The notes below the pieces were generated by a model. That model worked only from the letters and a program-made list of their open reading frames with translations. It had not been told where the DNA came from and did not search any database. 64,000 nt of DNA. Source: Metallyticus violacea (lineage: Eukaryota > Arthropoda > Insecta > Mantodea > Metallyticidae). Positions 22,357 through 33,255 of this stretch are shown piece by piece (position 1 is the stretch's first letter; every line of letters begins with the position of its first letter). A program made the position numbers and the translations under genes. The stretch spans positions 9,622,501 to 9,686,500 of the forward strand of contig CM060833.1 in NCBI GenBank assembly GCA_030762175.1, read 5' to 3'.

Positions 22357-22652
22357 CGGTCCTGGTGGTGAAGTGGTTACCATACTTGCTTCCTATACCC
22401 AAGATCGCGGGTTCGAACCCGTCCAGGACCGATGGATTTTTTCGGGGGTTAAAAATCCAAAGTATGGCTTCCTTCGGAAGGGAAGTAAAGCCGTGGGTCC
22501 CGTGTCGTACATTTACGGCACGATAAAGAACCTCAAGCCTGAAAGAGAGGCCTCTGAGCAAAATTTGACGGCCGTTTCATGCCCTGAGTTCAATGGGACG
22601 CTGGTGACCTGAGATGTTAAAGAGCGTCCATAAATAAATCAATAAAAAAAAA
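22357..22652 (+). mobile_element. SINE-B, full length
   Basis: It starts at CGGTCCTGGTGGTGAAGTGG (box A) and has box B GGGTTCGAACCCG. The tRNA-like head closes with CCAGGACCG, pairing with the first bases. The body has GGATTTTTTCGGG, TATGGCTTCCTTCGGAAGGG and CCCGTGTCGTACATTTACGG, ending in TAAATAAATCAATAAAAAA. The long frames across it on both strands are incidental. Confidence 0.85.
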
Positions 22653-22684
22653 TCCTCCTGAAAAATAGAAGGAGATCTTTTTTC

Positions 22685-23580
22685 CTAATGTGGTGAGCTA
22701 TCCCACACTAGGCTGTTTAAGACACTCCGACTGATTTGTTCTTTGGTTTCTCCATTTCTCACTGCGCTAGTTGCTTCTCGAGAGATTACCGTTTTTCTTG
22801 GACCTGCATGTTTCTTGAAGAAGCCTGTCCATCTTCTTCTAGGTCTGCCTTGTGTCCTTTTTCCTATCCGGGGGTTCCACATGGAGATCTTGTAGGTCCA
22901 CCTATTGTCCTGCATTCTTGCGACGTGACAATTTGCTTCTGGTGATGTCTGTTGTCTGAGATAGCAGGTTTATTAATACTGTAGGTATTTTGACCTTCAG
23001 AGTTTTTTTCCAGGATCTTACGTTGCAATTTTCTTTGACATATTTGAATTTTATTCTTTTGTTTTTCTGTTATTGATAATGTCTGGCACCCATAGAGTAA
23101 TACAAGGTATATACAGGTTTCGAGAATCTGGAATCTGATTTTCTTAGTTGGCGTTTGATCTAACAAGGGTCTAAGATACTCTCCAGGTTAATGAGATCCT
23201 TCTTTGTATTTCTTTTTCTGTTTTATCATGAAAGGAAATCTGTTGTCCTGGGTATGTATATTCGCTCACATATGTGAGGACTGTTCCAGCTATTTTTATC
23301 AGGGTTTGGGGTCCGTTTGAAATTAACTGCATCTTCAGTTTGTTCAGTGAGAGATTTGCATTTTTGCTATGCTCACATAATTGTTCCAGCAGAGTTTGTA
23401 GTGCTCTCGGTGTTTTGATGAATAAGACAACATCATTCATTTTCCTGAATATATGCTCCATTACATAGATGAAGAGATCTCTATTCGATCGCTTTGGCGA
23501 ATTTCCCTTTTTAGTCGGTATGGTTGTCCTTGTGGTTTTATCTTCGCGAAACTTTGACTATAGATTTTGCGTAGGATACG
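22685..23580 (-). mobile_element. RTE-like LINE reverse transcriptase 3' remnant
   Basis: On the minus strand: TLRILRKIYSQSFAKI and a degenerate RQSD (RQGD), then EHIFRKMNDVVLFIKTPRAL, where the catalytic YADD region survives only as NDVVLF. Next come YVSEYTYPGQQISFHDKTEK, LLDQTPTKKIRFQILETCIY, LLYGCQTLSITEKQKNKI and, at the end, MQDNRWTYKI with RTQGRPRRRWTGFFKKHAG and an EATSAVRNGETKEQ tail. These are the RT thumb and C-terminal blocks of the widespread endonuclease-RT LINEs. A gap fuses HIFRKM to NDVV. A relative lies at 40195-40992. Confidence 0.8.
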
Positions 23581-24510
23581 AAGAGTACCCATGGTACTTC
23601 TGACGTTACTAGAAGGAGCCGGGCCGGACTTTTTTCGAGCCCCTCCCGATGGGGGAGTTGTCCGGATTGGGTTGGACTAGGCTTGGCAGTGGTTCCCGGA
23701 ACTGGTTGATTCGGGTACTACTAGGCCCTGGGTCCAGGGGTACAACATAGAGGTCTGTGCTACCCGGTGGTTTTTTGCATTAGGACGGTACATTGTTTCC
23801 TAAACCGACCCGCCTTTCGGCTGCAGACGATTGCGTCGCCCAGGCGCTAAGTTCCCTTAGCTTCCAGATTCTCACTGGTGGATAGGTCATACTAGCTTAG
23901 ACCTACTCGTATTTAAGAGGTGAGTCACCCCAGCATTAAGGTAGCCACCACCCTCCCTACAAACAACGGCGATTTCGGCGCACCGGCCCCCAGGGTACAC
24001 GCCTTAGGCACTCCCCTGGGACATGCCGCCATCGTAGGTCCGCAATTCCCCGTGAGTGACGGATTCACTGCCAAGCCGAGTCCAACCCATTCCGGACAAC
24101 TCCCTTCCGGGAGGGGCTCCAATCAAGTCCGGCCCGCATCCCTCTAGTACGTCAGAGGTACCATGGGCACTCAGGGTCCGCAGAGCCCCACGGGAATTTG
24201 AGTACCCACACGGGCAGTGTGTTCCAAGGGAGTGCCCCAGGTGTGTACCTTGGGGGCAGATTTTCCTGAATCGCTGTTCGTCGTGGGGAAGCTGGTGGCA
24301 ATGCTGAGGTTACTCGCCTCTTAATGAGTAGGTCTATCCACCATGGAGAATCTGGTAGCTAAGTTCTCTTAGCGCGCTTGGGCGATGAGATCGTCTACGG
24401 CCGAAAGGCGGGTCGGTTTAGACTCTAGGTGCCGTCATAATGTAAAAAACCGCTGGGCTGCACAGACCTCTGTGTACACTCCCCTGGTCAGGGAAGGCCT
24501 GTCCATAGTC
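23577..24510. repeat. GC-rich island built of inverted repeats
   Basis: GC content rises sharply against the AT-rich surroundings. Three segments occur twice in opposite orientation. A is 23577-23695 versus 24058-24171 (both contain the GCCCATGGTAC and CCGGGCCGGACTT type text). B is 23738-23952 versus 24292-24480 (AGAGGTCTGTGC, CGACCCGCCTTTCGGC). C is about 23985-24025 versus 24215-24262 (GTACACGCC, GGCACTCCC). The order is A-B-C-A'-C'-B', so it is not a simple palindrome. Two overlapping frames of 75-83 codons lie inside but show no known domain. The left edge coincides with the truncated end of the LINE. The origin is not recognised. Confidence 0.75.
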
Positions 24511-25480
24511 AATAAAGGGGGGATATAATGTTAGATGGAATTCCTCTGCTTTCTCTTTCACTGGTTTACTAAACATGAGATATCGAAATTAATAAAATAT
24601 AATTTATGTTAATATACAACGTAAATGACTCTTTATTGTTATAAAATGTCATCAAGTTCAAAATAATGGCATTGTGTCAATCAATAATGCAAGTAATCAT
24701 TTAAATTACATGCAATATTTAAAAAATGTTAACGTTCCTTGACTCGCCCTTAAATCTGCTTGTGCATAAGTTTCGCGGAACTTTTTGGCGTCAGTTTCTC
24801 TATAATTCTTGTTAGATACCGCGCCGTTCCGCTGCAAATGACAAATTACGCAAAAATACTTTGGACATGACCGTTACTCGATATCAGAACAACAACAACG
24901 CTGATAAACCCTCCCGCAGCTGTACTTCTGTCTGTTGTTATTCTTGGACTGTTATTGGCTAAAACTAAAATATTGGAGTTGTAAGACAGATCTCAAAGGC
25001 TCTGAGGAAAATGTGGCGACTATAGGCTGCCATTCAACATCACTGCAAGTGCGGTTTGTCTGCTGTTAAATTCTAGACTGCTATTGGCTGAGGCTAAAAT
25101 ATTATCGGTGCGGTAAGACAAAGAAGCTCTATCGCTAAATTATTATCAAAGGCTCTGAATAAAAAACATGGCGATTAATACTTAAAGTAAGCCGATGAAC
25201 GGGGAGATTTTTCGTGAAGACCTACCAATCTACGAGTTCTTCAATAAAGAATGATACATAATTCATTTCTCACTTGCAATATATCCTTAATGTGTGACAT
25301 GCATGGTACTAGTTTCATTGTGTCAATAAGGTTTCCCCTCTGCGAGAGGTGCGCATAGTTCCGCCTACAACAAGATGCGACTAACAAATTGCTGCTCTGA
25401 AATTCTGCTTTCCTTTCAAACTGAAACCTATGCAGTGTTGCAGGAGGCCTATGTAGGGTTTGTTATTCTGTACCACAGAT
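24511..25480. other. mostly unrecognised; short tandem duplication
   Basis: Around 24927-25040 and 25058-25170 a segment of roughly 110 bases is repeated with an offset of 129. Both copies hold ATTGGCT (24954 and 25083), TAAAATATT, GTAAGACA and CAAAGGCTCTGA. Nothing else is recognised. Confidence 0.5.
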
Positions 25481-25489
25481 GACATAAAA

Positions 25490-25640
25490 TGTTTAAAGAG
25501 GGGAGGCAATCAATTTCAAAGAAAGTACACCCGGGGCTCCAGTTTCTGCCCTAACAAAAGAAAACATTAACACTGCTGCTGTCACTGTAAAAGTGGATCC
25601 TCGATTAAACGTTAAGGGCGCTTGGATTGTGGTTCAAAAA
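25490..25640 (+). mobile_element. mariner-type DNA-binding fragment
   Basis: The plus strand reads FKEGRQSISKKVHPGAPVSA (one frame change) and LTKENINTAAVTVKVDPRLN. This is the linker and second helix-turn-helix pattern of mariner transposases (GR.S..D..RPGRPVS, ...V..DPRL). The catalytic part may be the segment at 26380-27060, separated by about 750 bases of AT-rich DNA without features. That would make one interrupted copy. Confidence 0.45.
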
Positions 25641-26379
25641 TCGATTTTTGATTTTATGCTTTATATGAAACTACACGATTTGCAGATTGTGCATATATAA
25701 TTTTTGTTTTTGTTTGGGGAATTTAAATTGTTTAAGTCTCAATTTAAATATGATCACCATGCTGTTACACAGCACACACTCGTTGTTTTTGTCACTTGTT
25801 CTAACTTTAGGTGCAATTTTCTTAAAAACTGTGTAAGATAGAGCTATGGATTCATTTGTTCATAAGCAAAACACACTGTTCTTTATAGCTAGTGAAGGCT
25901 TTTAACTTAAGCATGCATGAAAGTTCTGAAAAAAAAAAAAACAAGTTTTGAAATTTGCATAAAACAATGACACTATATGAATATTTTCAAGTATTAAACT
26001 TTTACTTTAAATTGCATTTTATTTTGCCAGAAATGTTTAGTAACGTGTTTTCAAGCTGATTTTAAAATCTGATGACGCTGAGGTTAATAGTTCATGGGGA
26101 AAGTGCACCTAAAGCAGCAACAATTTTAAAAATTAATATTTTCTTGTTTATTAAAATAAATATAAAATAATAACAAGTAATGTTAGTCAAAATTTAAATT
26201 AGTTTATAATTTAGAAATAATTACGTAATAAGTGGCAGTGTTTTCATTTCCTAGACGATATAGTAGTCCAGAAAATTCAGCTTGTATCTGCTGATGAGAT
26301 TCAGCACGGAAATTGTCATTATGTCTCTATTAATGTCCTTAAAACACTTTGAAATTCTGAAAATATGTCTGTTATGGCA
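25641..26379. other. AT-rich DNA, possible insertion in a mariner
   Basis: No reading frame or repeat is recognised. Its position between two mariner pieces of compatible order suggests it is an insertion or a decayed middle. Confidence 0.3.
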
Positions 26380-27060
26380 TCCACAAATTGTTTACTGAAA
26401 TTTTGCATATGATACGTTATATGCTGTTTGCCGAATAAAAAAAAAAGTTACATGCAGATTTGCAAAGCAGCTGAAGATGATTTTATAGGAAGATGCAGAG
26501 TTTCTTTCAAAGATGAAATTTGGCTACATCATTTCATTTTGAGAGCAAACAGCAGAGGTCTGTGTGGAAACATCCATCATTGCTGACACCAAAACCAGCA
26601 AAAGCGGTTTGTGATATTGTGAAAGGTGGTCATCTAATTTTTCAAGGAATGTTTTAACAGCATGTTGTATCTTCATACACATCTATAACTGGGCAATACT
26701 ACAGAGATGTCCTGAAAACACAAGTCAAAAGACTACATTTCAGTGCATCAGGCCGCATATGCAAATGTTGTTGATGAATATGTACCGAAAATCTAGTGAA
26801 GTGTGTGTGACCTTCACCCTATCTATAGTGCCTCGAGTGAATTTTTTGTCTTCCCCAAATTGAAGAAACTGCTTCGTGGGAGAGGCGTTTTCTGTCTTCA
26901 GAAGCAGTGATGAAAACTGGATATGTTTTTTCTTAAGAACCTGTCAAAAATGTTTTCCAGCATATCTTTGAAGACCGACTGAAACGCTGGGACAGGTGCA
27001 TTGCATCCAATGGGGACTACTTTGAGAAATATCATCAAAATTATAAGCATGAGTAAAGAT
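26380..27060 (+). mobile_element. mariner-like transposase catalytic half, degenerate
   Basis: Blocks across frames: RCRVSFKDEIWLHHF (first catalytic block, D retained in KDE), then VWKHPSSPTPK-like text, SITGQYYRDVLKTQVKRL, SEFFVFPKLKKLLRGRGVF (third Asp changed to Ser-Glu) and NVFQHIFEDRLKRWDRCIAS, then NGDYFEKY at 27030. The order is complete, but the second Asp block is unreadable. The C-terminal RW..CI...GDYFEK is diagnostic of mariner-type transposases. Confidence 0.65.
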
Positions 27061-27479
27061 ATGTTGTCAAAAATTATAATTTCTCTTTATTGAAAATATC
27101 TCATACACTCTAAATAAAAACAAAAATTATGTAACAAAAACGTCGAAGTTAAAAATCAATAACAGGGCTGAAATCACTTTCGACAAATATAATTTATAGA
27201 AGAGACAGAAAAAGGAACATTATTGTTAGAAAGAAGACCAATATTCAGAATGAATATTACATTTTATAAAAATAGGCAATAAAATATAAAGGAGTCGATC
27301 TAAATTCCTTATCTTCACAGTCTGACATGGTTCTTGCAGCGACAGCATAAAGTTGGGGAGTGCAGCTTCACTGTTGCTACTGCTTAATACAGATCGCAAG
27401 CTTCTAGAGTCTTAACAACACTCACACTTACGTTACTAAACATAACACGACAGAAAAACAGAAACGGCAACACACTTAA
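27061..27479. other. no recognised feature
   Basis: This is AT-rich sequence between two mariners. No terminal repeats can be assigned. Confidence 0.35.
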
Positions 27480-28390
27480 AAGAATGTGTAATGTGACACA
27501 CCCATCTCTTACGAGTAAAACGGTACCATGCCGACTGTCCACTCCCGCATTCCAGAATGTGAGGTTAAAACAACTCCTCCCGTGTACAGGCAGCCAGTCG
27601 TTACGATGGAGCTGGAGAGCGAGCATTTTCGTGCTGATTATTTTTGATTTCAAGAATAGTTTAAATGAGTCCTAAAGCCTTGAGTGATTGCAACAGGCTT
27701 TTGGGGAAGGGACCGAATTTTACTGGAAGATAAGGAGTGAAATGGCTGTCCAGTAATGGCAGTGACTGAGAAAAACTTTGTCGTTATGGAACAAATGGTA
27801 CGTTAACATTTAAGGACATCGAGGCGGTCTTTCAGATTGGATCGCCAGCAATATCAAAAATTGTGCACAACCATCTTTATGTCGGGAAAGTTTCCTCCTG
27901 TTGGGTGTACTACAATTTGACAATGGCACAAAAGCGCACCCGCCTCAAATGATGTGAAGAAATGCTGCAGAGATACGACGGAAGAAGCTCAAGACGTGTT
28001 TCTGATGTCTTCACGAGTGATGAAACAAGGATTTACCAGTTTGATCCGGGACCAAACGACAGACGGCATTTTGGATCTTTCCACGTGACAGTCTACCAAT
28101 GAAAATGAAAAGGAGACCAAAGTGTTGGGAAGAAAATGGTGGCAACATTATTTTTCAAAAAATGAGCATATGGTCAGAATTCCTCTGGAGGAGCATAGGA
28201 CGATTACTGTTCTTGGTATACAATCTGCTTGCCGAAAGTTTTACACATTTCCGAGAACACCTCCGCTCACGCGGCTAACATCACCATCCAGTTCCTTGAG
28301 TCCAATAGTAGTCAGCATCATGACTCATCCCTCCCTACAGTCCTGACCTAACTCCATTCCCAGTGGTAAAAAAATTTCCTGCGAAGAAAG
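27480..28390 (+). mobile_element. mariner-B, copy 2, 3'-truncated
   Basis: The ATG is at 27606 (MELESEHFRADYF). Blocks across frames are FQIGSPAISKIVHNHLYVGK, CYNLTMAQKRTRL, EEMLQRYDGRSSRRVSDVFT, SDETRIYQFDPGPNDRRH (first catalytic block), MKMKRRPKCWEENGGNIIFQ and a PYSPDLTPFP-like end at 28340-28365. It then breaks off, so the C-terminal third is missing. About 120 bases upstream of the ATG are shared with copies 1 and 3. Frameshifts occur near 27650, 27960 and 28120. Confidence 0.75.
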
Positions 28391-28640
28391 AAGAAATTAA
28401 CTGTAAGAATGTGCGAATAAACAGAAATTTGGTAACAATTTTCTTACTACGGTTGAGTCATGAGTTCATCGCTATTGTCCTGAAACCAAAACGCGTAGAA
28501 AGGAATATACATTTTTTTTTTAGTTTGCACAAACTATTGAAGTTGGTTGTGTGCAGAGAGAAGCTCATTAATATTCAAATTTAATTTAAAAATACGAGAG
28601 GAACGTCGCGGAAAGTTCAGGCGAGATGTACTGTTACTTT
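28391..28640. other. no recognised feature
   Basis: AT-rich, with a short frame of 73 codons at 28363-28584 that matches nothing. Confidence 0.3.
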
Positions 28641-28800
28641 ATTCAAAAGTCGTATGTTACTAAGGCTGCAATTGATCAAGCAGAGCTTGAACTGCTGTAA
28701 CATCCTGCTCACCTTCCAGATGTGGCCCCCAGCGACTTCAGGCCTACCCAAAATTGAAGGAAAACGTTTTGAGGGAGGAAATTTTCATCAGATTAAGAAG
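28641..28800 (+). mobile_element. mariner-like transposase 3' scrap
   Basis: AELELL, then HPAHLPDVAPSDFRPT, then EENVLREEIF can be read here. The middle corresponds to HPPHSPDLAPSDFHLF, the third catalytic block with its Asp kept. Nothing of the rest of that copy is adjacent. It lies directly before mariner-A copy 2. Confidence 0.5.
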
Positions 28801-28878
28801 TCGTGGAACTACGGATTTGAAGAATAAAGATATCAGTATAAAACATTTAGAGGGTTCTGACTTTAAGAAGATTGTGAA

Positions 28879-29940
28879 ATGTTTAAAATGGAGTATCGAG
28901 CTGTTATTAAGTTCTTCACAAAAGAAGGACTTACTCCTAATAAAATTTAACAGCGATTGGGCGGTGTATATGGGGAAGCATTCCCCTCATATTCTACAGT
29001 AAAAGAAATGGCCAAAATTTCTCGAATGGGTCGAGAAAGCACTGAAGACGAAGAGCGTGCACTGTAGGTCGGCCCTTGGATGTGCACACCTCCTGAAAAC
29101 ATCGCTCTTGTGGAAGGAGAAATTATGGAAGACCGGCGGCCCCAAGTTACAGAAATAGTAGCAAGGTTGGCCTTTCTGAAACAACAGTCCTTTGAATTAT
29201 TCATGAACATTTAAACATGAATAAGGTTAGTGCAAGATGGGTGCCTTGACTTCTTTCCTCAGTCCAAAAGCAGCAACGAGTCATCTGTTGTGAGGCATTT
29301 ATGGAGCCCTGCCGTGGTAACGAGAGAGAAGTTCTGCAAACCATTGTTACAGGAGATAAAACTGTGATCCTCAACTATAATCCCTTGTCCAACAGAGAAT
29401 CAATGGAATGGCGTAAACCTGGCGAAGCACCGCCTCTAAAGGCCAAGGTGGGCACTCCGTCAAACAAGAAGATCATGGTCACAATCTTTTGGCACTGTGA
29501 AGGAATACTCTTCATTGACTTCAAGGAGAGGAACAGCACAGTAAATGGGGAGTACTATGCTGGCCTACTGCACAAACTTCCATCAAAGAGAAAAGGCGAG
29601 GAAAGACGAGTGGTGGTGTGCGCCTTCTTCACGACAACCCGCCTGTGCACATAGCTCTTGTTGCAATGGAAGCTGTGAATAAAAGTGGCTTCAAGGAGAT
29701 TGATCAACCACTCTACATCCCAGATCTAACTCCCGGTGACTATTTCCTCTTCTGAAAACTGAAGATAGACCTTCGTGGAAGGAAATTTAAGTGTGACGAA
29801 GAAGTGATGGCTGCTGTTTATGCCCATTTTACAGACAAGATTTCTGCCTACTTTTGGGGGGACTAATTGAAAAGTAATATATAATTTTTGTCTTTATCAT
29901 ACCTAGAAAATGGTTAGGCCGGAAACTTATGGACATACCG
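28879..29940 (+). mobile_element. mariner-A, copy 2, near full length
   Basis: It starts at MFKMEYRAVIKFFTKEGLTP, the standard mariner first helix-turn-helix. It continues with GEAFPSYSTVKEMAKISRMG, APENIALVEGEIMEDRRPQV (first residues partly frame-shifted), TEIVARL, TGDKTVILNYNPLSN (first catalytic Asp kept, next Glu changed to Lys), TVNGEYYAGLLHKL, a degenerate second block and a degenerate third (DQPLYIPDLTPGDYFLF, Asp kept). Stops appear after about 29 and 56 codons. The 3' end through CATACCTAGAAAATGGTTAG matches copies 1 and 3. It is the only mariner-A copy here with the DNA-binding domain. Confidence 0.8.
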
Positions 29941-29964
29941 TTGTATCCTTGCCTTTAATCTGTA

Positions 29965-31075
29965 GATTATACCAGGGTCATTGAAATACAAAATGTCGGC
30001 ATATTTTTCAAAATAGTTTTCTTTTCTCTAATGCACTTTATCTAACAATATCCCATCACGAAAGTTAATTTCCTCCAGGCCTGTAAAATACGCCTCAACT
30101 TATGATTTATACCCTTCATCGGACGAAAATGTTTATCTACCAAGAAATGTTCTCAGTTCAGGGAACAGATGGAACACAGCTGGAGTCAAATCAGGGGGAT
30201 AAGGTGAATGCGGCAGCAAATCATCATCCAATTCATTGATTTTCACCATTGTAACGACACTTGTGTAAGGTAGAGGATTGCCTTCATGTAAGATGACTTT
30301 CTTCTTGATAAACCGCCTTATCTTGCGTATTTTGGTCTTCATTAGGTCTAAAAATTTAGTATAATACGCTCCAGTCATAGACGTTCCATTCGGAAGATAC
30401 TCAGTTAGCAGGACACCCATACCACGATCTTCACAACTTGGCCTTCTTTGGCAGTGGAGCTTCCATTGTTTAGACTGTGTTTTGTTTCAGGTTTGTAGTA
30501 GAGCACCATGTTTCATCATTGGTTACAAATCGATGTATAAAGTTGGCGGATCTCTCTGATGAGAGATTTGCACTGTGCTTCGCTTGATCTTGTGTCAGCA
30601 GTCAGCGCACCAGTCATGCTGATAATTTTTGCAAGCGCAATTATTTTTCCCTCAAAATGCGATGCCCAGAGCATCAGCAATTTTGAACACCTTTAATTGG
30701 CAATTCTCCAGAACCATGTCATGAGGGTTGGTCGTCCGTCGCGTGGGTCATCTTCCAACCTATCACCGCCACGTTTAAACTTTGTGGCCCAGTTAAAAAC
30801 GGTTGAAAATGACGGTGCAGAAGCCCCTACAGTGTTTGTCATATCTGTATTAATTTCTGTTGCATTCACTCTTCTCTATCAAGTACTTAATAACCGTACA
30901 ATATTCGACATTTGTCATGTTTCCCCTATACACACGTCTGCACTGTAACAAACTACGATTTTTGACCAATCCGTGTATTATTGCATACATGTTTCTATGG
31001 AAGATAGCGGGTTTTGATAACAAAATAGCATCGAAACTGCTGCTGCAATCTGTGGGTTATTATGAGAACTTTTCA
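29965..31075 (-). mobile_element. mariner-C, near full length copy
   Basis: The minus strand begins with NVEYCTVIKYLIEKSVNATE, then SAPSFSTVFNWATKFKRGGD and LEDDPRDGRPTLMTW, the DNA-binding half. Then come degenerate middle text and GVLLTEYLPNGTSMTGAYYT, KKKVILHEGNPLPYTSV (second catalytic Asp changed to Glu), PHSPYPPDLTPAVFHLF (third catalytic Asp changed to Val) and PELRTFLGR. The upstream 100 bases (CTATGGAAGATAGCGGG, CTGCTGCTGCAATCTGTGG) match the start of the copy at 60455. Two of the three catalytic acids are altered, so it cannot be active. Confidence 0.75.
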
Positions 31076-31124
31076 TATATCCCTCGTACTTCAGTGTGGT
31101 GAGAAACAATAAGTTTTTAATAAG

Positions 31125-32400
31125 ATTTGCGATTGTGTAGGTATTTTTAAACTTATTAAATATAAACATGTTCATGAATCCTTGGTATTTATCAACATTA
31201 CATTCACTAAAATACAAATAACAGAAAGTTTCCAGTTGCATTGCGTACTTAAGAAGATGATGTTCAAATGTTTCAATAAAACAAAAGCATGTTACTATTT
31301 ACAATGTACTGCGCAGTCAACAATATACAACGAAAGTTTATTCGATTTTCATAGGCTTTGAAATTTAATTTACACATTGCTGTAGGAAAAATATATAACG
31401 CAAACGTTTTCTGAAGGTTATTACAGAGCACTCTTACATACAAATATAATTCTAACACATATTAGATTAATATTTCACATTGCTATCTTCACGACGATAC
31501 TTTTGTTAAATATAAAACATATGCATCGTTATAAATACAGTTTATATGCTGAATTAATTTGTCTTTTTATTTTAAATCAATATAGAATATTAAATGCAAG
31601 AGCGCTTTTTAAATTTTGGTTTCCAGTATACTTTACTCCTAAAGATCCTATTTCCATTATTTTCAGATCCTATATTTCTTATTTCATTTAAATGGTATAT
31701 ACGGAGTTTTGGTGCAAAAAGCAACATTGGTGCCTCACGAGTAATTTTTAAATGTTGGGTTTCAGGTAAACCCCCACTCCTAATATTCTGATTTCACTGA
31801 TTTTCGGAAACTGTTTTTCATATTTGATTTAAATGTATATGCGGAGGTTTGTTGTGCAAAAATAAATATTGCTGCTGGAGCCATTTTAAAATTTAAAATT
31901 TTGTATTTCTGTCCTAATGACCCGATTTTGCTGATTTTCGGAAAGTATTTTTATTGTTTTATTTCAATATGCGGAGTTCCATTTCGAAAAAAAAAACATT
32001 AATATCCGCTAGAGCGATTTTTAACTTTTGGGTTCCAGGCAAATCCCCGCTCCTAATTGGGTGATTTTAGTGATTTTCGGGAACTATTTTTATTGTTTCA
32101 TTTCAATGGCATATACCAAAGTTTACTTGAAAAAAAATTAATTACGGTCGCTAGAGTAATTTTTAAATTTCGCTTCAACAGCCACTGGTTTTTTCAGGTA
32201 TACTCCGCTCCTAATGGCCCAATTCCTGATTTTTCGGAAACTGCTTTTATCAATTTAATTTAAGGAAATATATCGAGTTTCGTTGATAAAAACAAAAAAT
32301 GGCGTATGCTAGAATAATTTTTCAAAATTTAAAAAAAAAGTTTTTGGATTAACCCCCCCCCTTGCAATGTTGCTGGTTAACAAACTCGACGAATCATTTG
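31125..32400 (-). repeat. composite repeat, copy b
   Basis: The right part (31560-32390) carries about five or six of the ~145-base units found at 20450-21470, in inverted orientation. The left part (31125-31560) is AT-rich and matches 62480-62900 over most of its length (TTTTCTGAAGGTTATTACAG, TTCACGACGATACTTTTGTT, AACATATGCATCGTTAT). The outer end of the tandem part has GCTGGTTAAC-AACTCGA-GAATC in both copies b and d. It therefore moves or duplicates as one unit of tandem repeats plus flank. No protein is encoded. Confidence 0.7.
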
Positions 32401-32476
32401 TTAAGTGATGGTTTTATATATATATATATGAAAAATAAAAATAAATAAAGAAAATCTTATTATACTATTAATAAAG

Positions 32477-32603
32477 TAACTAAATTAACAATAACTAGTA
32501 AAGCGGAAAAGGATAAAACACTAAGAAAAAATGAAGCAATTATAACTGTGAGTTTTTCTCATTGTTTCATCCTTTTCTACTTTACTAATTATTGTTAATT
32601 TGG

Positions 32604-32606
<3 letters not shown>
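32477..32606. repeat. 130-bp hairpin (snapback) sequence
   Basis: Bases 32477-32529 (TAACTAAATTAACAATAACT...) are repeated in reverse complement at 32553-32606 (...ATTATTGTTAATTTGGTTA) with about eight mismatches. The loop is about 23 bases. This is the architecture of a small fold-back or MITE-like sequence. It abuts a TA microsatellite on its right. Confidence 0.75.

Positions 32607-32681
<75 letters not shown>
32604..32681 (+). repeat. (TA)n followed by (GA)n microsatellite
   Basis: About 19 TA units run directly into about 19 GA units. The DUF4817-type transposon starts at the last GA, so the microsatellite is the insertion boundary. Confidence 0.95.
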
Positions 32682-32683
<2 letters not shown>

Positions 32684-33255
32684 CACAAAAATGTATACAT
32701 ACTTCAAGCAAAAAAAAAACTGTGTTAACATAACAAAACCGAATTCACACAAACAGAAAATGATGAGCACTAATCATCTTAGACTTTTACAGTTACAACA
32801 GGTGCTCAAAATGCCCACCATCGACGTCGATACACTTCTGAGTACGTTGAACTACTGACTGAGCAACGTTTGCGAAAGTGTTCTCAGCGATTGCAGCACA
32901 TGCCGTTTCAATTTCTTCCCGAAATGCTGTCAGCGTAGCTGGTTTTCTACGGTATACAACATCCTTAAGAGTTCCCCATAGTTAGAAGTCCAAAGGCGGG
33001 TCTGTTCTGTACACACGTCTCCATTGCCTTTGAACTTCAACAACATTCTCGGTTTTCTAGTACCACTTCAAAATTGCTTTCCGCTGTTCAAACGATAATC
33101 TTGGCTCCATTTTGTTGTAGCAACGCTAGCATAACGTAACGTGAGTCACATCTATTTACAGAACATCATACTACACGTTACTGTTGTTTTTCGGTCTAAC
33201 TTTGAAATATATTAAATAGATATCTACTGTGAAAGTGTGTATACATTTTTGGTAC
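32681..33255 (-). mobile_element. DUF4817-type DDE transposon, internally deleted copy 1
   Basis: The minus strand starts at MEPRLSFEQRKAILKWY, then ENVVEVQRQWRRVYRTDPP (the DUF4817 helix-turn-helix). It jumps straight to LDF.LWGTLKDVVYRRKPAT, EEIETACAAIAENTFANVAQ and VVQRTQKCIDVDGGHFEHLL, the C-terminal end of the DDE domain. The catalytic core is deleted between ACAGACCC and TTTGGACTTCT. Terminal inverted repeats CAAAAATGTATACA-ACTT are present at both ends. One stop (WY then TAG) also breaks the rest. A related copy is at 59355-60446. Confidence 0.8.

Noticed and set aside
22357..22430. Functional tRNA gene
   Set aside because: It is the head of SINE-B, repeated in at least six other loci with the same 3' body.
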